Below, in pieces: positions 1 to 8,411 of a stretch of DNA of 64,000 nt; position 1 is the stretch's first letter, and each line of letters opens with the position of its first letter. The notes under the pieces are model-generated. The model saw only the letters and a program-made list of their open reading frames with translations. It had not been told where the DNA came from and searched no databases. This DNA comes from Lachnospiraceae bacterium G11 (GTDB lineage: Bacteria; Bacillota; Clostridia; Lachnospirales; Lachnospiraceae): NCBI GenBank assembly GCA_900103495.1, contig FMWZ01000006.1, positions 171,434 through 235,433 of the forward strand, written 5' to 3'. Position numbers and translations under genes: made by a program.

Positions 1-1239
1 AGATTCGAAAGAGTCCTTAAGGATGAGAGAGTCATGGACAACTTTAAAGCCAAAATCCATGTGGCTCTCACAAGATACTACTATGACAATGACATAACAG
101 ATTCCCTTGACTGGTTTTTGTCTGATGCGGAGCCTGACAATATCGATGCCTCCGACAGGGATGAGCTGATGAGATACATGATAATCAGGGGCATGACAGA
201 CAAGGCCTACGAATGGTTATGTATCTACGGTACTGCCGGAATTGAGGTTAAGAACATAGTTAAGCTTCTTGAAACCAGGATTGAGCAGTGCCAGGGAGAC
301 AGGGATGAGGAACTGGTTACCCTTTGCATGTACGCTTTCAGAAAGGGCAAATTCAACGAAGCCATCCTTAACTATCTCATTAAGAATTACGAGGGCATGA
401 CCAAGGATCTTAGAAGCCTTTGGAAAGCGGCTCTAAGCTATGACATAGACACTTACTACATTGCACAGAAGATTATTATTCAGATTCTTTACACCGGGGC
501 TTACGTAGGGGAGAAGATTGAGATTTTTAAAGACTACGTATCCGGCGGTGCCAAGACTGAGATAGAGACGGCTTTTGTCTCACAGTGCGCATATGAGTTC
601 TTCGTAAATGACAGAATCATGGACGGCTTCATCTTCGATGAGATTCAAAGAATCATCGGAAGAGGAGAGAAGCTCCATCGCGTATGTAAACTGGCCGTTA
701 TCAAATACTATGCCGAGCATATGGATGAAGTGGGAGAGGAACAAAAGAAGCTTATTAAGGAATACGTTACGGAGTTCCTTTTGGAGGGCATCAGACTTGC
801 CTGCTTCACTCAGTTTAAAGAGTTCCTGCCTTTGGCAGCCAAGATGGATGATTCGGCTATTATCGAATACCATGCAACCCTTGGAGCCAAGGCTGTAATC
901 CACTATATCTTAGAGAAATCCGACGAGGATGACAACGAATACCGCGAGGAGGATATGGATGCGGTTTACGGAGGAGTTTTCTTCAAGGAAATCCCCCTGT
1001 TCTTCGGTGAAAGCATCCAGTATTACATAACGGAGATTCAAAACGGAAAGAGCCAGCTTACGGAAAGCGCGACTCTTCAGAAGAACGATATAGAAAAGAG
1101 CCCTGAGGGCACAAGATACAATCTTGTAAACGACATAGCCATTGCTCAGACCCTTCAGGACTACGACACCGTGGACGGTCTTTTGAGAGAGTACAAGAAA
1201 ACGGAGTATTTGAGTAAGAATTTGTTTAAAGTGCGTTAG
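1..1239 (+). CDS. Large helical protein of unknown function, C-terminal part (cut by left edge)
   Basis: The reading frame is open from base 1, and the first in-frame ATG is at 34 with no convincing ribosome binding site of its own. I therefore read this as the last ~412 residues of a longer protein that begins outside the window. The visible part is soluble, rich in Tyr, Glu and Lys, and looks like tandem alpha-helical pairs of TPR/HEAT type. It has no signal peptide, membrane segment or catalytic motif that I can recognise. It ends 7 bases before the Hsp70-like gene at 1247, so the two are almost certainly co-transcribed. From memory it may belong to the large Lachnospiraceae family called DUF5717, but I am not certain. 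Its function is unknown. A scaffold or partner for the ATPase is an inference from position only. Confidence 0.75.
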   Translation, partial: RFERVLKDERVMDNFKAKIHVALTRYYYDNDITDSLDWFLSDAEPDNIDASDRDELMRYMIIRGMTDKAYEWLCIYGTAGIEVKNIVKLLETRIEQCQGDRDEELVTLCMYAFRKGKFNEAILNYLIKNYEGMTKDLRSLWKAALSYDIDTYYIAQKIIIQILYTGAYVGEKIEIFKDYVSGGAKTEIETAFVSQCAYEFFVNDRIMDGFIFDEIQRIIGRGEKLHRVCKLAVIKYYAEHMDEVGEEQKKLIKEYVTEFLLEGIRLACFTQFKEFLPLAAKMDDSAIIEYHATLGAKAVIHYILEKSDEDDNEYREEDMDAVYGGVFFKEIPLFFGESIQYYITEIQNGKSQLTESATLQKNDIEKSPEGTRYNLVNDIAIAQTLQDYDTVDGLLREYKKTEYLSKNLFKVR

Positions 1240-1246
1240 GTGATAA

Positions 1247-2533
1247 ATGAACATCAGTAAACCCGAAATTCTTGACAAACTTCATAACGAAAAACTCCTT
1301 ATCGGGTTTGATTTGGGAAATGAGTACTCCCTTATAAGCTACTGCTTCCAGAATTCCGACTCACCGGAGACCGCTTCCTACACTGCAGGAGGGGAACAGT
1401 ATTCCATTCCCACTGCCATGTGCAAGCGCCGTGAGGTGGGACAGTGGTTCTACGGAAGAGAGGCTGTAAAGTATGCCGAGGAAGAGGATGGAATTCTTAT
1501 TGACAACCTTCTTAAGAAGGCCTATGAGGGCAGAGAAATAATTGTGGAAGATACCCCTTATGACCCGGTGGCGATACTTACGCTTTTTATAAGAAGGAGT
1601 CTCGGAATCCTTACATTCCTTGGAGGAGTGGAGCGCATAGGCGCCTTTATGGTCACCTGCGAAACTCTGGATCAGAGAATGGTGGAGGTTTTGACCGCGG
1701 CTGTTTCGGGGTTAAACCTTAAGACAGACAAGATTTTCTTTCAGAATCACATGGAGAGCTTCTACTACTACATGCTTAATCAGCCTGCTGAACTTTGGGC
1801 CCACCAGGTTCTTTTGTGCGATTTTTCCGGGCAGAAGCTTTTCGTAAACTACATGGAGAGAAATCTTCGAACCACCCCTGTGGTTATCTACATAGACAGC
1901 AAGGAATTTCCTGAAATGGGCAGGGATGAGAGCAGCAAGCCGGACAGAGATCTGGGATTTCTGGACATCTTAAGAAGATGCTGTGACAAGAGAATCATCT
2001 CATCCATTTTCCTTATCGGAGACGGATTCAAGGACGACTGGATGAAGGAATCCTTAAGATACGCCTGCGAGGGAAGAAGAGTTTTCAGGGGCAACAACCT
2101 TTACAGCAAGGGAGCCTGCATGTGCCTGAGGGAAAAGCTAAGGTGCAGCGACCTTGGAAAGAACTATGTATTCTTAGGGCGCGACAAGCTTAAGGCCAAC
2201 ATAGGAATGCAGGTACTAAGAAGAGGCGAGGAATCCTATCTGGCTCTCCTTGATGCAGGTCTTAACTGGTATGAGGCCAAGAAGACCACAGAGTTTATTA
2301 CTGAAAGAGACAATAAATTTGAATTGACAATAACGCCGTTAAACGGCAAGAATCCAAAGCTTGTGGAGATTAATCTGGACAATCTTCCAAGACGTCCCGA
2401 CAGAACCACAAGACTTTTGATGCAGGTTTCCCTTAAGAGCCCCAACATATTGCTCCTTGATATCAAGGATGAGGGCTTTGGGGAAATATTCCCTTCGTCA
2501 GGACTTACCTGGCAGCAGGAGATTGAGTTTTAA
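1247..2533 (+). CDS. Hsp70/actin-fold ATPase-like protein, nucleotide-binding domain only
   Basis: 428 residues. The N-terminus carries an Hsp70-type phosphate-1 loop (GFDLGN, residues 20-25). A phosphate-2-like strand appears at 190-195 (LCDFSG, Asp192), and an adenosine-site-like segment at 257-261 (IGDGF). These are the three landmarks of the actin/Hsp70/sugar-kinase fold in the right order. No C-terminal peptide-binding domain follows, so this is a stand-alone nucleotide-binding domain and not DnaK. The phosphate-2 motif (DFSG for DLGG) and the adenosine motif are diverged, so ATP hydrolysis is probable but not assured. It lies between a helical-repeat protein (7-bp gap) and a TPR-like protein (14-bp gap). 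It may match the family called DUF5716 (recollection, unverified). Its function is unknown. Confidence 0.8.
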   Translation: MNISKPEILDKLHNEKLLIGFDLGNEYSLISYCFQNSDSPETASYTAGGEQYSIPTAMCKRREVGQWFYGREAVKYAEEEDGILIDNLLKKAYEGREIIVEDTPYDPVAILTLFIRRSLGILTFLGGVERIGAFMVTCETLDQRMVEVLTAAVSGLNLKTDKIFFQNHMESFYYYMLNQPAELWAHQVLLCDFSGQKLFVNYMERNLRTTPVVIYIDSKEFPEMGRDESSKPDRDLGFLDILRRCCDKRIISSIFLIGDGFKDDWMKESLRYACEGRRVFRGNNLYSKGACMCLREKLRCSDLGKNYVFLGRDKLKANIGMQVLRRGEESYLALLDAGLNWYEAKKTTEFITERDNKFELTITPLNGKNPKLVEINLDNLPRRPDRTTRLLMQVSLKSPNILLLDIKDEGFGEIFPSSGLTWQQEIEF

Positions 2534-2547
2534 CCGGGAGAACGTAA

Positions 2548-3381
2548 GTGAGCAGAGTGTTACTTTGCACAGGTGTGCGAGCTGAAACTCCATATTACAT
2601 TCCTTCTTTGGGGATCAGAGTCTGGTCCGTAGAGGAGCTTTGCTATTGCCTTAGGGAGAATGCTTATATTCTCGATGAGGAGATAGTTTCAAAGGATATG
2701 GTTACATGGCTGGAGGAGGATTGTATGCTTCCGGACCTTGCCAACCAGCTTCGTCCTTACCTTCGCCAGCCCGGAAGTATGGCCGCCTATGTCACCGGAA
2801 TCCTTGAATACGTGGGCTACTATCCCAAAGAGGAAATAGAGCTTATGGCCGGCAGCTTTTCTGCAGCGGGAAGCGCCAGCGATTTCGAGAAGAAGAAAAA
2901 GAGGGCGGATCTTCTGGTGGAGAGCGCCAAGTACACCAAAGCCTACGTGGAATATTCAAGACTCCTCAGAGAGCTGCCTGAGAATGAGATTGGAATAAGG
3001 GCTGATGTTCTTCACAATATAGGAGTGGCTCTTACAGGGCTTTTCATGTACAACGACGCAGCTTACTATTTTAACGAAGCATATAATTACACCAATTCAG
3101 AGGCGGACTTCAGAGATTATCTGGCAGCCAAGAGAATGTCCATGTCGGATTCGGAGTACGTGAAGTTTGTGGCGGATATGCCGGATTATTACATGGCTTC
3201 AATCAACCTTGAGGCGGATGTGGACGAGATTTTAAACAATTGGGAAAGAAGTGCGGAAGAGGCCGATTTGGAGGAACTTCTTAACCTTAAGCAGTTAGGT
3301 GACAGCACAGGATACTATCAGGAAGTCAACAGGCTTGTGGAAGGCCTGAAGGAAGAGTACAGGGATTACATACAGGTATGA
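2548..3381 (+). CDS. TPR-like protein of unknown function, GTG start
   Basis: 277 residues, starting at GTG 2548 with GGGAG at 2536-2540. Residues about 1-100 form a non-repetitive N-terminal region. Residues about 105-190 contain two helical hairpins resembling TPR units (ADLLVESAKYTKAYVEYSRL and VLHNIGVALTGLFMYNDAAY). The C-terminus is acidic and helical. There is no signal peptide or membrane helix, so it is probably cytoplasmic. Its stop codon overlaps the ATG of the next gene (ATGA, 3378-3381), which implies translational coupling. Together with its neighbours it looks like part of a multi-protein assembly built around the Hsp70-like ATPase. The assembly's role cannot be read from sequence. 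Confidence 0.8.
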   Translation: MSRVLLCTGVRAETPYYIPSLGIRVWSVEELCYCLRENAYILDEEIVSKDMVTWLEEDCMLPDLANQLRPYLRQPGSMAAYVTGILEYVGYYPKEEIELMAGSFSAAGSASDFEKKKKRADLLVESAKYTKAYVEYSRLLRELPENEIGIRADVLHNIGVALTGLFMYNDAAYYFNEAYNYTNSEADFRDYLAAKRMSMSDSEYVKFVADMPDYYMASINLEADVDEILNNWERSAEEADLEELLNLKQLGDSTGYYQEVNRLVEGLKEEYRDYIQV

Positions 3382-4556
3382 GTGTAAGACGAATACAGAA
3401 CTTTTTCGAGGAAAAAAGAAAAGAGTGGTACAGTGATGACACCGATTTATGGGATGAGGTTGTATACGACCATGAGGACGTGGCAATCCACAACAAGGAG
3501 GAGCGTCGCAAGTACGTTAAAGAGTGTCTGGGTCAGATGAGAGATGCCTCAGACACCATTGACGAATTGATGGGCGAGTACTCCACTGTTACCGGATATC
3601 TTGCGGACATAGAGGAATTTGAAAGACTTCCCGACTCTGAGTTAAAGCACTTAAGGGAGGTCTGTCGCGGCGTGGACAATCTCACCGAGGAGCAGGAGGA
3701 TTATGAGAATCGCGAATGCCGCATGAGCGATGATGAGTATTACAACATAAAGGCCAGAGAGGACGAGGTGGAGGAAGGAATCAACAAGATTGATGAAGCC
3801 GAGAACCATCGTGTCCTTATTAAGAAGGATTTGAAGCGCCTTGACAACGAGAAGAGCGCATACAGATACAGACAAAGAGAACTGATGAATGAGCAGGCAA
3901 ACCTTAAGGGCATGGTATACATAGTGCTTGGTGCTTTGGGCGTTTGCTTTGCCATTTTGTTTTTCCTGCAGTTCGGTCTTAAATTTGATGCGAAGATTGG
4001 ATTTTTGGTGGCCGCAATCGCAGGAGCAGCGGCTTTGGTTTTTGCTTTTGTGAGATATAACAATGGATCAAGGGAACTTTCGGGAATAAATCGTGGATTA
4101 AACCGATTGATTCAACTGAAAAATACGGTTAAAATTCGATATGTAAACAATACAGCCCTTCTTGATTATCTTTATGTGAAATATAAAGTTAAGGACAGCA
4201 AGCAGTTAAGGGCCATGTGGGACCGCTATAAGGAAGAGAAAGAGGAACGCTTAAGATACAACAGAACCAAGGCTGAGCTTGACGGAACCAAGAAGAATCT
4301 GGCAAGAGAGCTTTCAAAGTACAATCTTAAGTACCCTGAAAGATGGCTTAATCAGACAAAGGCCATTATAGATTCGAGAGAGATGGTGGAGGTTCGCCAC
4401 GAGCTGATTTCCAGGCGCCATGCCTTAAGGAAGCAGATCGACTACAACAAGGAAATCGCCGCCAACGCCAAAGATGAAGTTATGGATATAGCCAGAAACT
4501 ATCCGGAGTATGCCTCCGAGATAAAGGAGCTTATTGAGGGTTACGAGAAAATTTAA
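3378..4556 (+). CDS. Coiled-coil protein with a central two-helix membrane hairpin
   Basis: 392 residues. Residues about 1-175 are highly charged and predicted coiled coil (runs of E/K/R with heptad character). They are followed by two adjacent hydrophobic helices at about 177-226 (MVYIVLGALGVCFAILFFLQ and IGFLVAAIAGAAALVFAFV), then a second charged coiled coil to the end. Both coiled-coil arms should lie on the same side, presumably cytoplasmic. The ATG overlaps the stop of the preceding gene by four bases. This protein would tether the upstream ATPase/helical-repeat set to the membrane if they form a complex, which is an inference. I recognise no named family. Confidence 0.8.
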   Translation: MSVRRIQNFFEEKRKEWYSDDTDLWDEVVYDHEDVAIHNKEERRKYVKECLGQMRDASDTIDELMGEYSTVTGYLADIEEFERLPDSELKHLREVCRGVDNLTEEQEDYENRECRMSDDEYYNIKAREDEVEEGINKIDEAENHRVLIKKDLKRLDNEKSAYRYRQRELMNEQANLKGMVYIVLGALGVCFAILFFLQFGLKFDAKIGFLVAAIAGAAALVFAFVRYNNGSRELSGINRGLNRLIQLKNTVKIRYVNNTALLDYLYVKYKVKDSKQLRAMWDRYKEEKEERLRYNRTKAELDGTKKNLARELSKYNLKYPERWLNQTKAIIDSREMVEVRHELISRRHALRKQIDYNKEIAANAKDEVMDIARNYPEYASEIKELIEGYEKI

Positions 4557-4575
4557 TCAGGAACCGGAGGGTAAA

Positions 4576-6027
4576 ATGAGTAACGATGTTTATGTGAGTC
4601 CGCTGTCGGAGAGATATGCCAGCAAGGAGATGCAGTATATTTTCTCCCCCGACATGAAGTTTTCCACCTGGAGAAAATTATGGATTGCTTTGGCGGAGAC
4701 AGAAAAGGAACTGGGTCTAAGTGAGAACGGCAAAGAGGTCATAACTGATGAGGCTCTTAAGGAGATGAAAGAGCACATCTATGACATTAACTATGACGTG
4801 GCAAAAGAGAGAGAAAAGGTTGTAAGACATGACGTTATGAGCCATGTATACGCCTACGGTCTTCAGTGCCCCAAGGCAGCAGGAATAATCCACCTTGGCG
4901 CCACATCCTGCTACGTTGGAGATAACACCGACATTATTATTATGTCGGAGGCCTTGAAACTGGTGAGAAAGAAACTTATTAACGTTATTGCGAAACTTTC
5001 TGATTTTGCCAATAAGTATAAGGACCAGCCCACATTGGCCTTCACTCATTTCCAGCCTGCACAGCCCACCACAGTAGGCAAGAGAGCAACCCTCTGGCTT
5101 CAGGAATTCTCCATGGATCTGGAGGATCTGGAATATGTTCTGAAAAGCCTTAAGCTTCTTGGCTCGAAGGGAACAACAGGAACTCAGGCATCTTTCCTTG
5201 AACTTTTCAACCACGACCAGGAGACCATAGACAAGATTGATCCCATGATTGCCAAGAAAATGGGATTTGAAGCATGCTATCCCGTATCCGGACAGACCTA
5301 TTCAAGAAAGGTGGATACAAGGGTGGTTAATATTCTTGCGGGAATAGCTGCCAGCGCCCACAAGATGAGTAATGATATAAGACTTCTTCAGCACCTTAAG
5401 GAAGTTGAAGAGCCTTTTGAGAAGACACAGATCGGTTCTTCCGCAATGGCATACAAGAGAAACCCCATGCGTTCGGAGAGAATCGCTTCCCTTTCAAGAT
5501 ATGTGATGGTGGATGCTCTTAATCCCGCAATCACATCTGCTACTCAGTGGTTTGAGAGAACCCTGGATGACTCGGCAAACAAGAGACTTTCAATTGCCGA
5601 AGGCTTCCTTGCCACAGACGGCGTTTTGGATCTTTGCTTAAACGTTGTGGACGGACTTGTGGTTTATCCCAAGGTTATTGAGAAGCGCTTAAGAAGTGAG
5701 CTTCCCTTCATGGCAACCGAAAACATCATGATGGATGCCGTTAAGAAGGGCGGAAACAGACAGGAATTACACGAGAGAATCAGAGAGCTTTCAATGGAAG
5801 CCGGTGCAAATGTTAAGGCAAAGGGCCTTGATAACAACCTTCTTGATTTGATTGCCGCTGATGACGCTTTTGATCTGACAGCCGAAGAATTAAAGGAAAC
5901 CTTGGATCCTGCGCTTTATACCGGAAGGGCATCGAGACAGGTTGAGGTTTACTTAAGAGATTATATTAAACCCATACTTGAAGCCAACAAAGATATTTTG
6001 GGAGTTAAGGCAGAGATTAACGTATAG
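4576..6027 (+). CDS. purB: Adenylosuccinate lyase
   Basis: 483 residues. It cleaves adenylosuccinate to AMP and SAICAR to AICAR in purine synthesis. The fumarase/aspartase superfamily signature is clear: GSSAMAYKRNP near residue 300, an HDVMSHVYA histidine region and THFQPAQPTTVGKR. The ATG at 4576 is preferred because GGAGGG lies at 4566-4571 and the protein then begins MSNDVYVSPLSERYAS. An upstream in-frame ATG at 4534 lies inside the previous gene. The gene follows the four unknown-function genes after a 19-bp gap with no terminator, so purine synthesis appears transcriptionally linked to that unit. Confidence 0.95.
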   Translation: MSNDVYVSPLSERYASKEMQYIFSPDMKFSTWRKLWIALAETEKELGLSENGKEVITDEALKEMKEHIYDINYDVAKEREKVVRHDVMSHVYAYGLQCPKAAGIIHLGATSCYVGDNTDIIIMSEALKLVRKKLINVIAKLSDFANKYKDQPTLAFTHFQPAQPTTVGKRATLWLQEFSMDLEDLEYVLKSLKLLGSKGTTGTQASFLELFNHDQETIDKIDPMIAKKMGFEACYPVSGQTYSRKVDTRVVNILAGIAASAHKMSNDIRLLQHLKEVEEPFEKTQIGSSAMAYKRNPMRSERIASLSRYVMVDALNPAITSATQWFERTLDDSANKRLSIAEGFLATDGVLDLCLNVVDGLVVYPKVIEKRLRSELPFMATENIMMDAVKKGGNRQELHERIRELSMEAGANVKAKGLDNNLLDLIAADDAFDLTAEELKETLDPALYTGRASRQVEVYLRDYIKPILEANKDILGVKAEINV

Positions 6028-6058
6028 TTTGTATTGCAGGAAGGGTTACTAATACAAA
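6028..6058. repeat. Inverted repeat in the purB-purF spacer
   Basis: TTTGTATT (6028-6035) and AATACAAA (6051-6058) are perfect complements separated by 15 bases, beginning directly after the purB stop codon. It could form a weak mRNA hairpin or an operator. It has no U-run and is not a terminator. The purF ribosome binding site (AGGAG, 6064-6068) follows. Confidence 0.4.
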
Positions 6059-6074
6059 AGACGAGGAGTAAGAA

Positions 6075-7481
6075 ATGGGCGGTTTTTTTGGCGTAGCAGC
6101 AAAGAAGGATTGTGTGTTTGATCTGTTCTTCGGAACGGACTACCATTCTCACCTTGGAACCAGAAGAGCAGGAATGGCGGTTTTTGACAAGAAGAAAGGA
6201 TACGAGCGTGCCATCCACAACATCGAGAACTCACCTTTCAGAACCAAGTTCGACGGCGATGTGAACAAAATGGAAGGGCAGATGGGTATCGGTGTTATCT
6301 CGGATTATGAGCCTCAGCCTCTCATAATTCGTTCCCACCACGGCACATATGCCATTGCAACAGTGGGCAAAATCAACAACATGGAGGAGCTGGTAAGCGA
6401 TTTTTTTAAGAAGGGTAATTCGCATTTTTTAGAGCTTAGCGGAGGTGATATTAACCCCACGGAGCTTACAGCCGCTCTGATAAACACCAAGGATAATCTG
6501 GTGGAGGGCATTCAGTATGCCCAGGAAGTCATCGAAGGTTCCATGACCATGGTGCTTCTCACAGACAAGGGAATATATGCCGCAAGAGACAAGATGGGCC
6601 GAACCCCTGTAGCGGTGGGCAAGAAAGAAGATGCTTACTGCGTGGCTTTTGAAAGCTTTGCCTATCTGAATCTGGGATACAACGATGTAAAGGAACTTGG
6701 ACCCGGCGAGATTGTGGTTGTCACTCCCGAGTCGTGCATAACTCTTGTCAAACCCGGAACAGATATGAAAATCTGCACCTTCCTCTGGATTTACTACGGC
6801 TATCCTTCATCCTCATATGAAGGAATCAGCGTTGAGAAGATGAGATATAACTGCGGTGCTTTGCTGGCCGGAAGAGACGACGTGGAAGCCGACACCGTAG
6901 CAGGCGTTCCCGATTCGGGTATTGCTCATGCAATCGGATACTCCAACAAGTCCGGAATTCCTTTTTCCAGACCCTTTATCAAATACACACCCACATGGCC
7001 CCGCTCCTTTATGCCTACAGTACAAAGCAAGCGTGACCTTATAGCAAGAATGAAGCTGATCCCCGTTCATGATCTCATTAACGGAAGAAAAATGGTTCTT
7101 ATCGATGACTCGATCGTAAGGGGAACTCAGTTAAGAGAGAAGGCGGAATTCTTATACACAAGCGGAGCTAAGGAAGTTCATGTAAGACCTGCCTGTCCTC
7201 CTCTTTTGTATGGATGTAAGTATTTGAATTTCTCACGTTCCACATCGGACATGGATTTGATCACAAGACGTGTAATCAAGGACATTGAGGGCTCCAACCC
7301 TTATCCGAACCTTAAAGCTTATGCAGATCCGGATTCAAGTGAGTACAGGGAGATGATCGGAAGAATCGGCAAAGAGCTGAACTTCACATCCCTCCGTTTC
7401 CACAGACTGGATGACATGATAGAAGCGGTAGGACTTCCCAAAGAGAAGCTTTGCACCTACTGCTGGGATGGAAGAGAATAA
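6075..7481 (+). CDS. purF: PurF-like phosphoribosyltransferase with a degenerate glutaminase domain
   Basis: 468 residues. The C-terminal phosphoribosyltransferase domain is well kept: PRPP loop VLIDDSIVRGT at 341-351. Four cysteines sit where the Bacillus-type PurF iron-sulfur cluster has its ligands (Cys234, Cys381, Cys460, Cys463). The N-terminal Ntn-amidotransferase domain is recognisable (FDLFFGTDYHSHLGTRR) but lacks the residues needed for glutamine hydrolysis. The mature N-terminus is Gly-Gly-Phe, not Cys-Gly-Ile. The arginine-bearing loop after GIG is deleted, leaving GIGVISDYEPQP. The NGN motif is replaced by VGK (97-99). It may use free ammonia, work with another amidotransferase, or have a non-purine role. 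The position after purB supports purine metabolism. AGGAG lies at 6064-6068, and a terminator follows at 7492. Confidence 0.85.
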   Translation: MGGFFGVAAKKDCVFDLFFGTDYHSHLGTRRAGMAVFDKKKGYERAIHNIENSPFRTKFDGDVNKMEGQMGIGVISDYEPQPLIIRSHHGTYAIATVGKINNMEELVSDFFKKGNSHFLELSGGDINPTELTAALINTKDNLVEGIQYAQEVIEGSMTMVLLTDKGIYAARDKMGRTPVAVGKKEDAYCVAFESFAYLNLGYNDVKELGPGEIVVVTPESCITLVKPGTDMKICTFLWIYYGYPSSSYEGISVEKMRYNCGALLAGRDDVEADTVAGVPDSGIAHAIGYSNKSGIPFSRPFIKYTPTWPRSFMPTVQSKRDLIARMKLIPVHDLINGRKMVLIDDSIVRGTQLREKAEFLYTSGAKEVHVRPACPPLLYGCKYLNFSRSTSDMDLITRRVIKDIEGSNPYPNLKAYADPDSSEYREMIGRIGKELNFTSLRFHRLDDMIEAVGLPKEKLCTYCWDGRE

Positions 7482-7491
7482 AGACATAATT

Positions 7492-7517
7492 AAAGCTCCC
7501 CGGTTTGGGGAGCTTTT
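7492..7517. terminator. Rho-independent terminator after purF
   Basis: AAAGCTCCCC (7492-7501) pairs with GGGGAGCTTT (7507-7516), with loop GGTTT and a short T-run. It ends the left-edge operon. The palindrome lies between convergent genes and may also serve the minus-strand gene that ends at 7528. Confidence 0.8.
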
Positions 7518-7527
7518 CGTTTGAAGC

Positions 7528-8001
7528 TTAATTATTATTCTCCGCATAGTAGCAGGTTTCGCCTTCAACGATGATGAAGCCCTTGGGGTGAACCACCCTG
7601 CCCATGGAATCGATGGTGCAATAGCAGGCGCCGCCGTCTTCCACATTTGGAATGTAGAGGCCTGTGCCGTCGGGGCACACAAAGGTGAACCAGAGATAAT
7701 CGGTGTTTTTCAAAACAGTATTATAGTAGTTGTAATACTGAGTGGGCGTCAGGGAGGCAAGCTCCGTAGGGCCAACCTTGATGTAGCCGCGCTCTCCCAG
7801 GTACTCCTCCCCGGTGGCGTCATACACCTTGGCAGAGTATATCTTTGCATTTGGTAAAAAGTCATTTTCCGACTCTACTGCCCAGGGCCACTTAAGGGTC
7901 TTTCCGGAGAAATGGGAATAGAGAATAAAACACACGAGAAGTATGGTAGGAACAATTATTATTCCGACTACGCGATAGAAAAGTTTCCTGACTGAACGCA
8001 T
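7528..8001 (-). CDS. Membrane-anchored protein of unknown function
   Basis: 157 residues. The ATG at 8001 is preferred over a TTG one codon upstream because GGAGG (minus strand, 8011-8007) is then 5 bases away. The N-terminus is a basic patch followed by one hydrophobic helix (VVGIIIVPTILLVCFILYSHF), consistent with a signal anchor. The remaining ~120 residues would be extracytoplasmic and have three cysteines (FVCPDG, ACYCTID). No family recognised. It is transcribed away from the small membrane gene at 8139 and converges on purF. Confidence 0.65.
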   Translation of the reverse strand: MRSVRKLFYRVVGIIIVPTILLVCFILYSHFSGKTLKWPWAVESENDFLPNAKIYSAKVYDATGEEYLGERGYIKVGPTELASLTPTQYYNYYNTVLKNTDYLWFTFVCPDGTGLYIPNVEDGGACYCTIDSMGRVVHPKGFIIVEGETCYYAENNN

Positions 8002-8090
8002 CAATACCTCCGTGGCAAAAATCTGACTTTATACTGATATTTTAACATTTATGAATCAATAGTCAACATAAGAGGAGCTTATGATATTCT

Positions 8091-8119
8091 TTGACAAGCC
8101 GCAATTTTACTAATATAAT
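8091..8119 (+). promoter_or_regulatory. Sigma-A promoter for the 8139-9887 genes
   Basis: TTGACA (8091-8096), a 17-base spacer and TATAAT (8114-8119) match the consensus at all 12 positions. Transcription should begin near 8126, only about 13 bases before the chosen start codon, so the leader is very short. This rules out in-frame start codons at 8091 and 8118. Confidence 0.85.
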
Positions 8120-8138
8120 GGCACGGGAGGAAATGAGA

Positions 8139-8411
8139 ATGAAAAAGAAAAAAAGTCCTAAACAGATTGCAGCTTTAGTATGCGTAATTTTGCTGGTTTT
8201 ATTGTATATAGTAACCTTTGTGGCGGCGTTCTTTACAAAGGCGGGAGGAATGCAGTTATTTAAGATATGCGCAATCCTTACCATCGCTATTCCTGTTTTC
8301 TGCTGGGCATTCATTTGGATGTACGGAAAGCTTACAGGCAAAAGAACCATCGCCGATCCCCCTGAACCCAAGTTACCCGAAGAGGATGTAACGGATGACC
8401 AACAATCTTGA
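8139..8411 (+). CDS. Small two-helix membrane protein
   Basis: 90 residues, starting at ATG 8139 with GGGAGG at 8125-8130. It has a lysine-rich N-terminus, two transmembrane helices (about 9-31 and 38-60) and a proline/acid-rich C-terminal tail. The family is not recognised; small proteins of this shape are common in Lachnospiraceae. Its last 17 bases overlap the LysR gene in another frame, so the two are probably translationally coupled. Nothing in the sequence indicates a function. Confidence 0.65.
   Translation: MKKKKSPKQIAALVCVILLVLLYIVTFVAAFFTKAGGMQLFKICAILTIAIPVFCWAFIWMYGKLTGKRTIADPPEPKLPEEDVTDDQQS

Noticed and set aside
4717..5214. 165-codon open frame on the minus strand inside purB
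   Set aside because: It is fully inside a well-recognised gene, with no start signal; it is a by-product of purB codon use.
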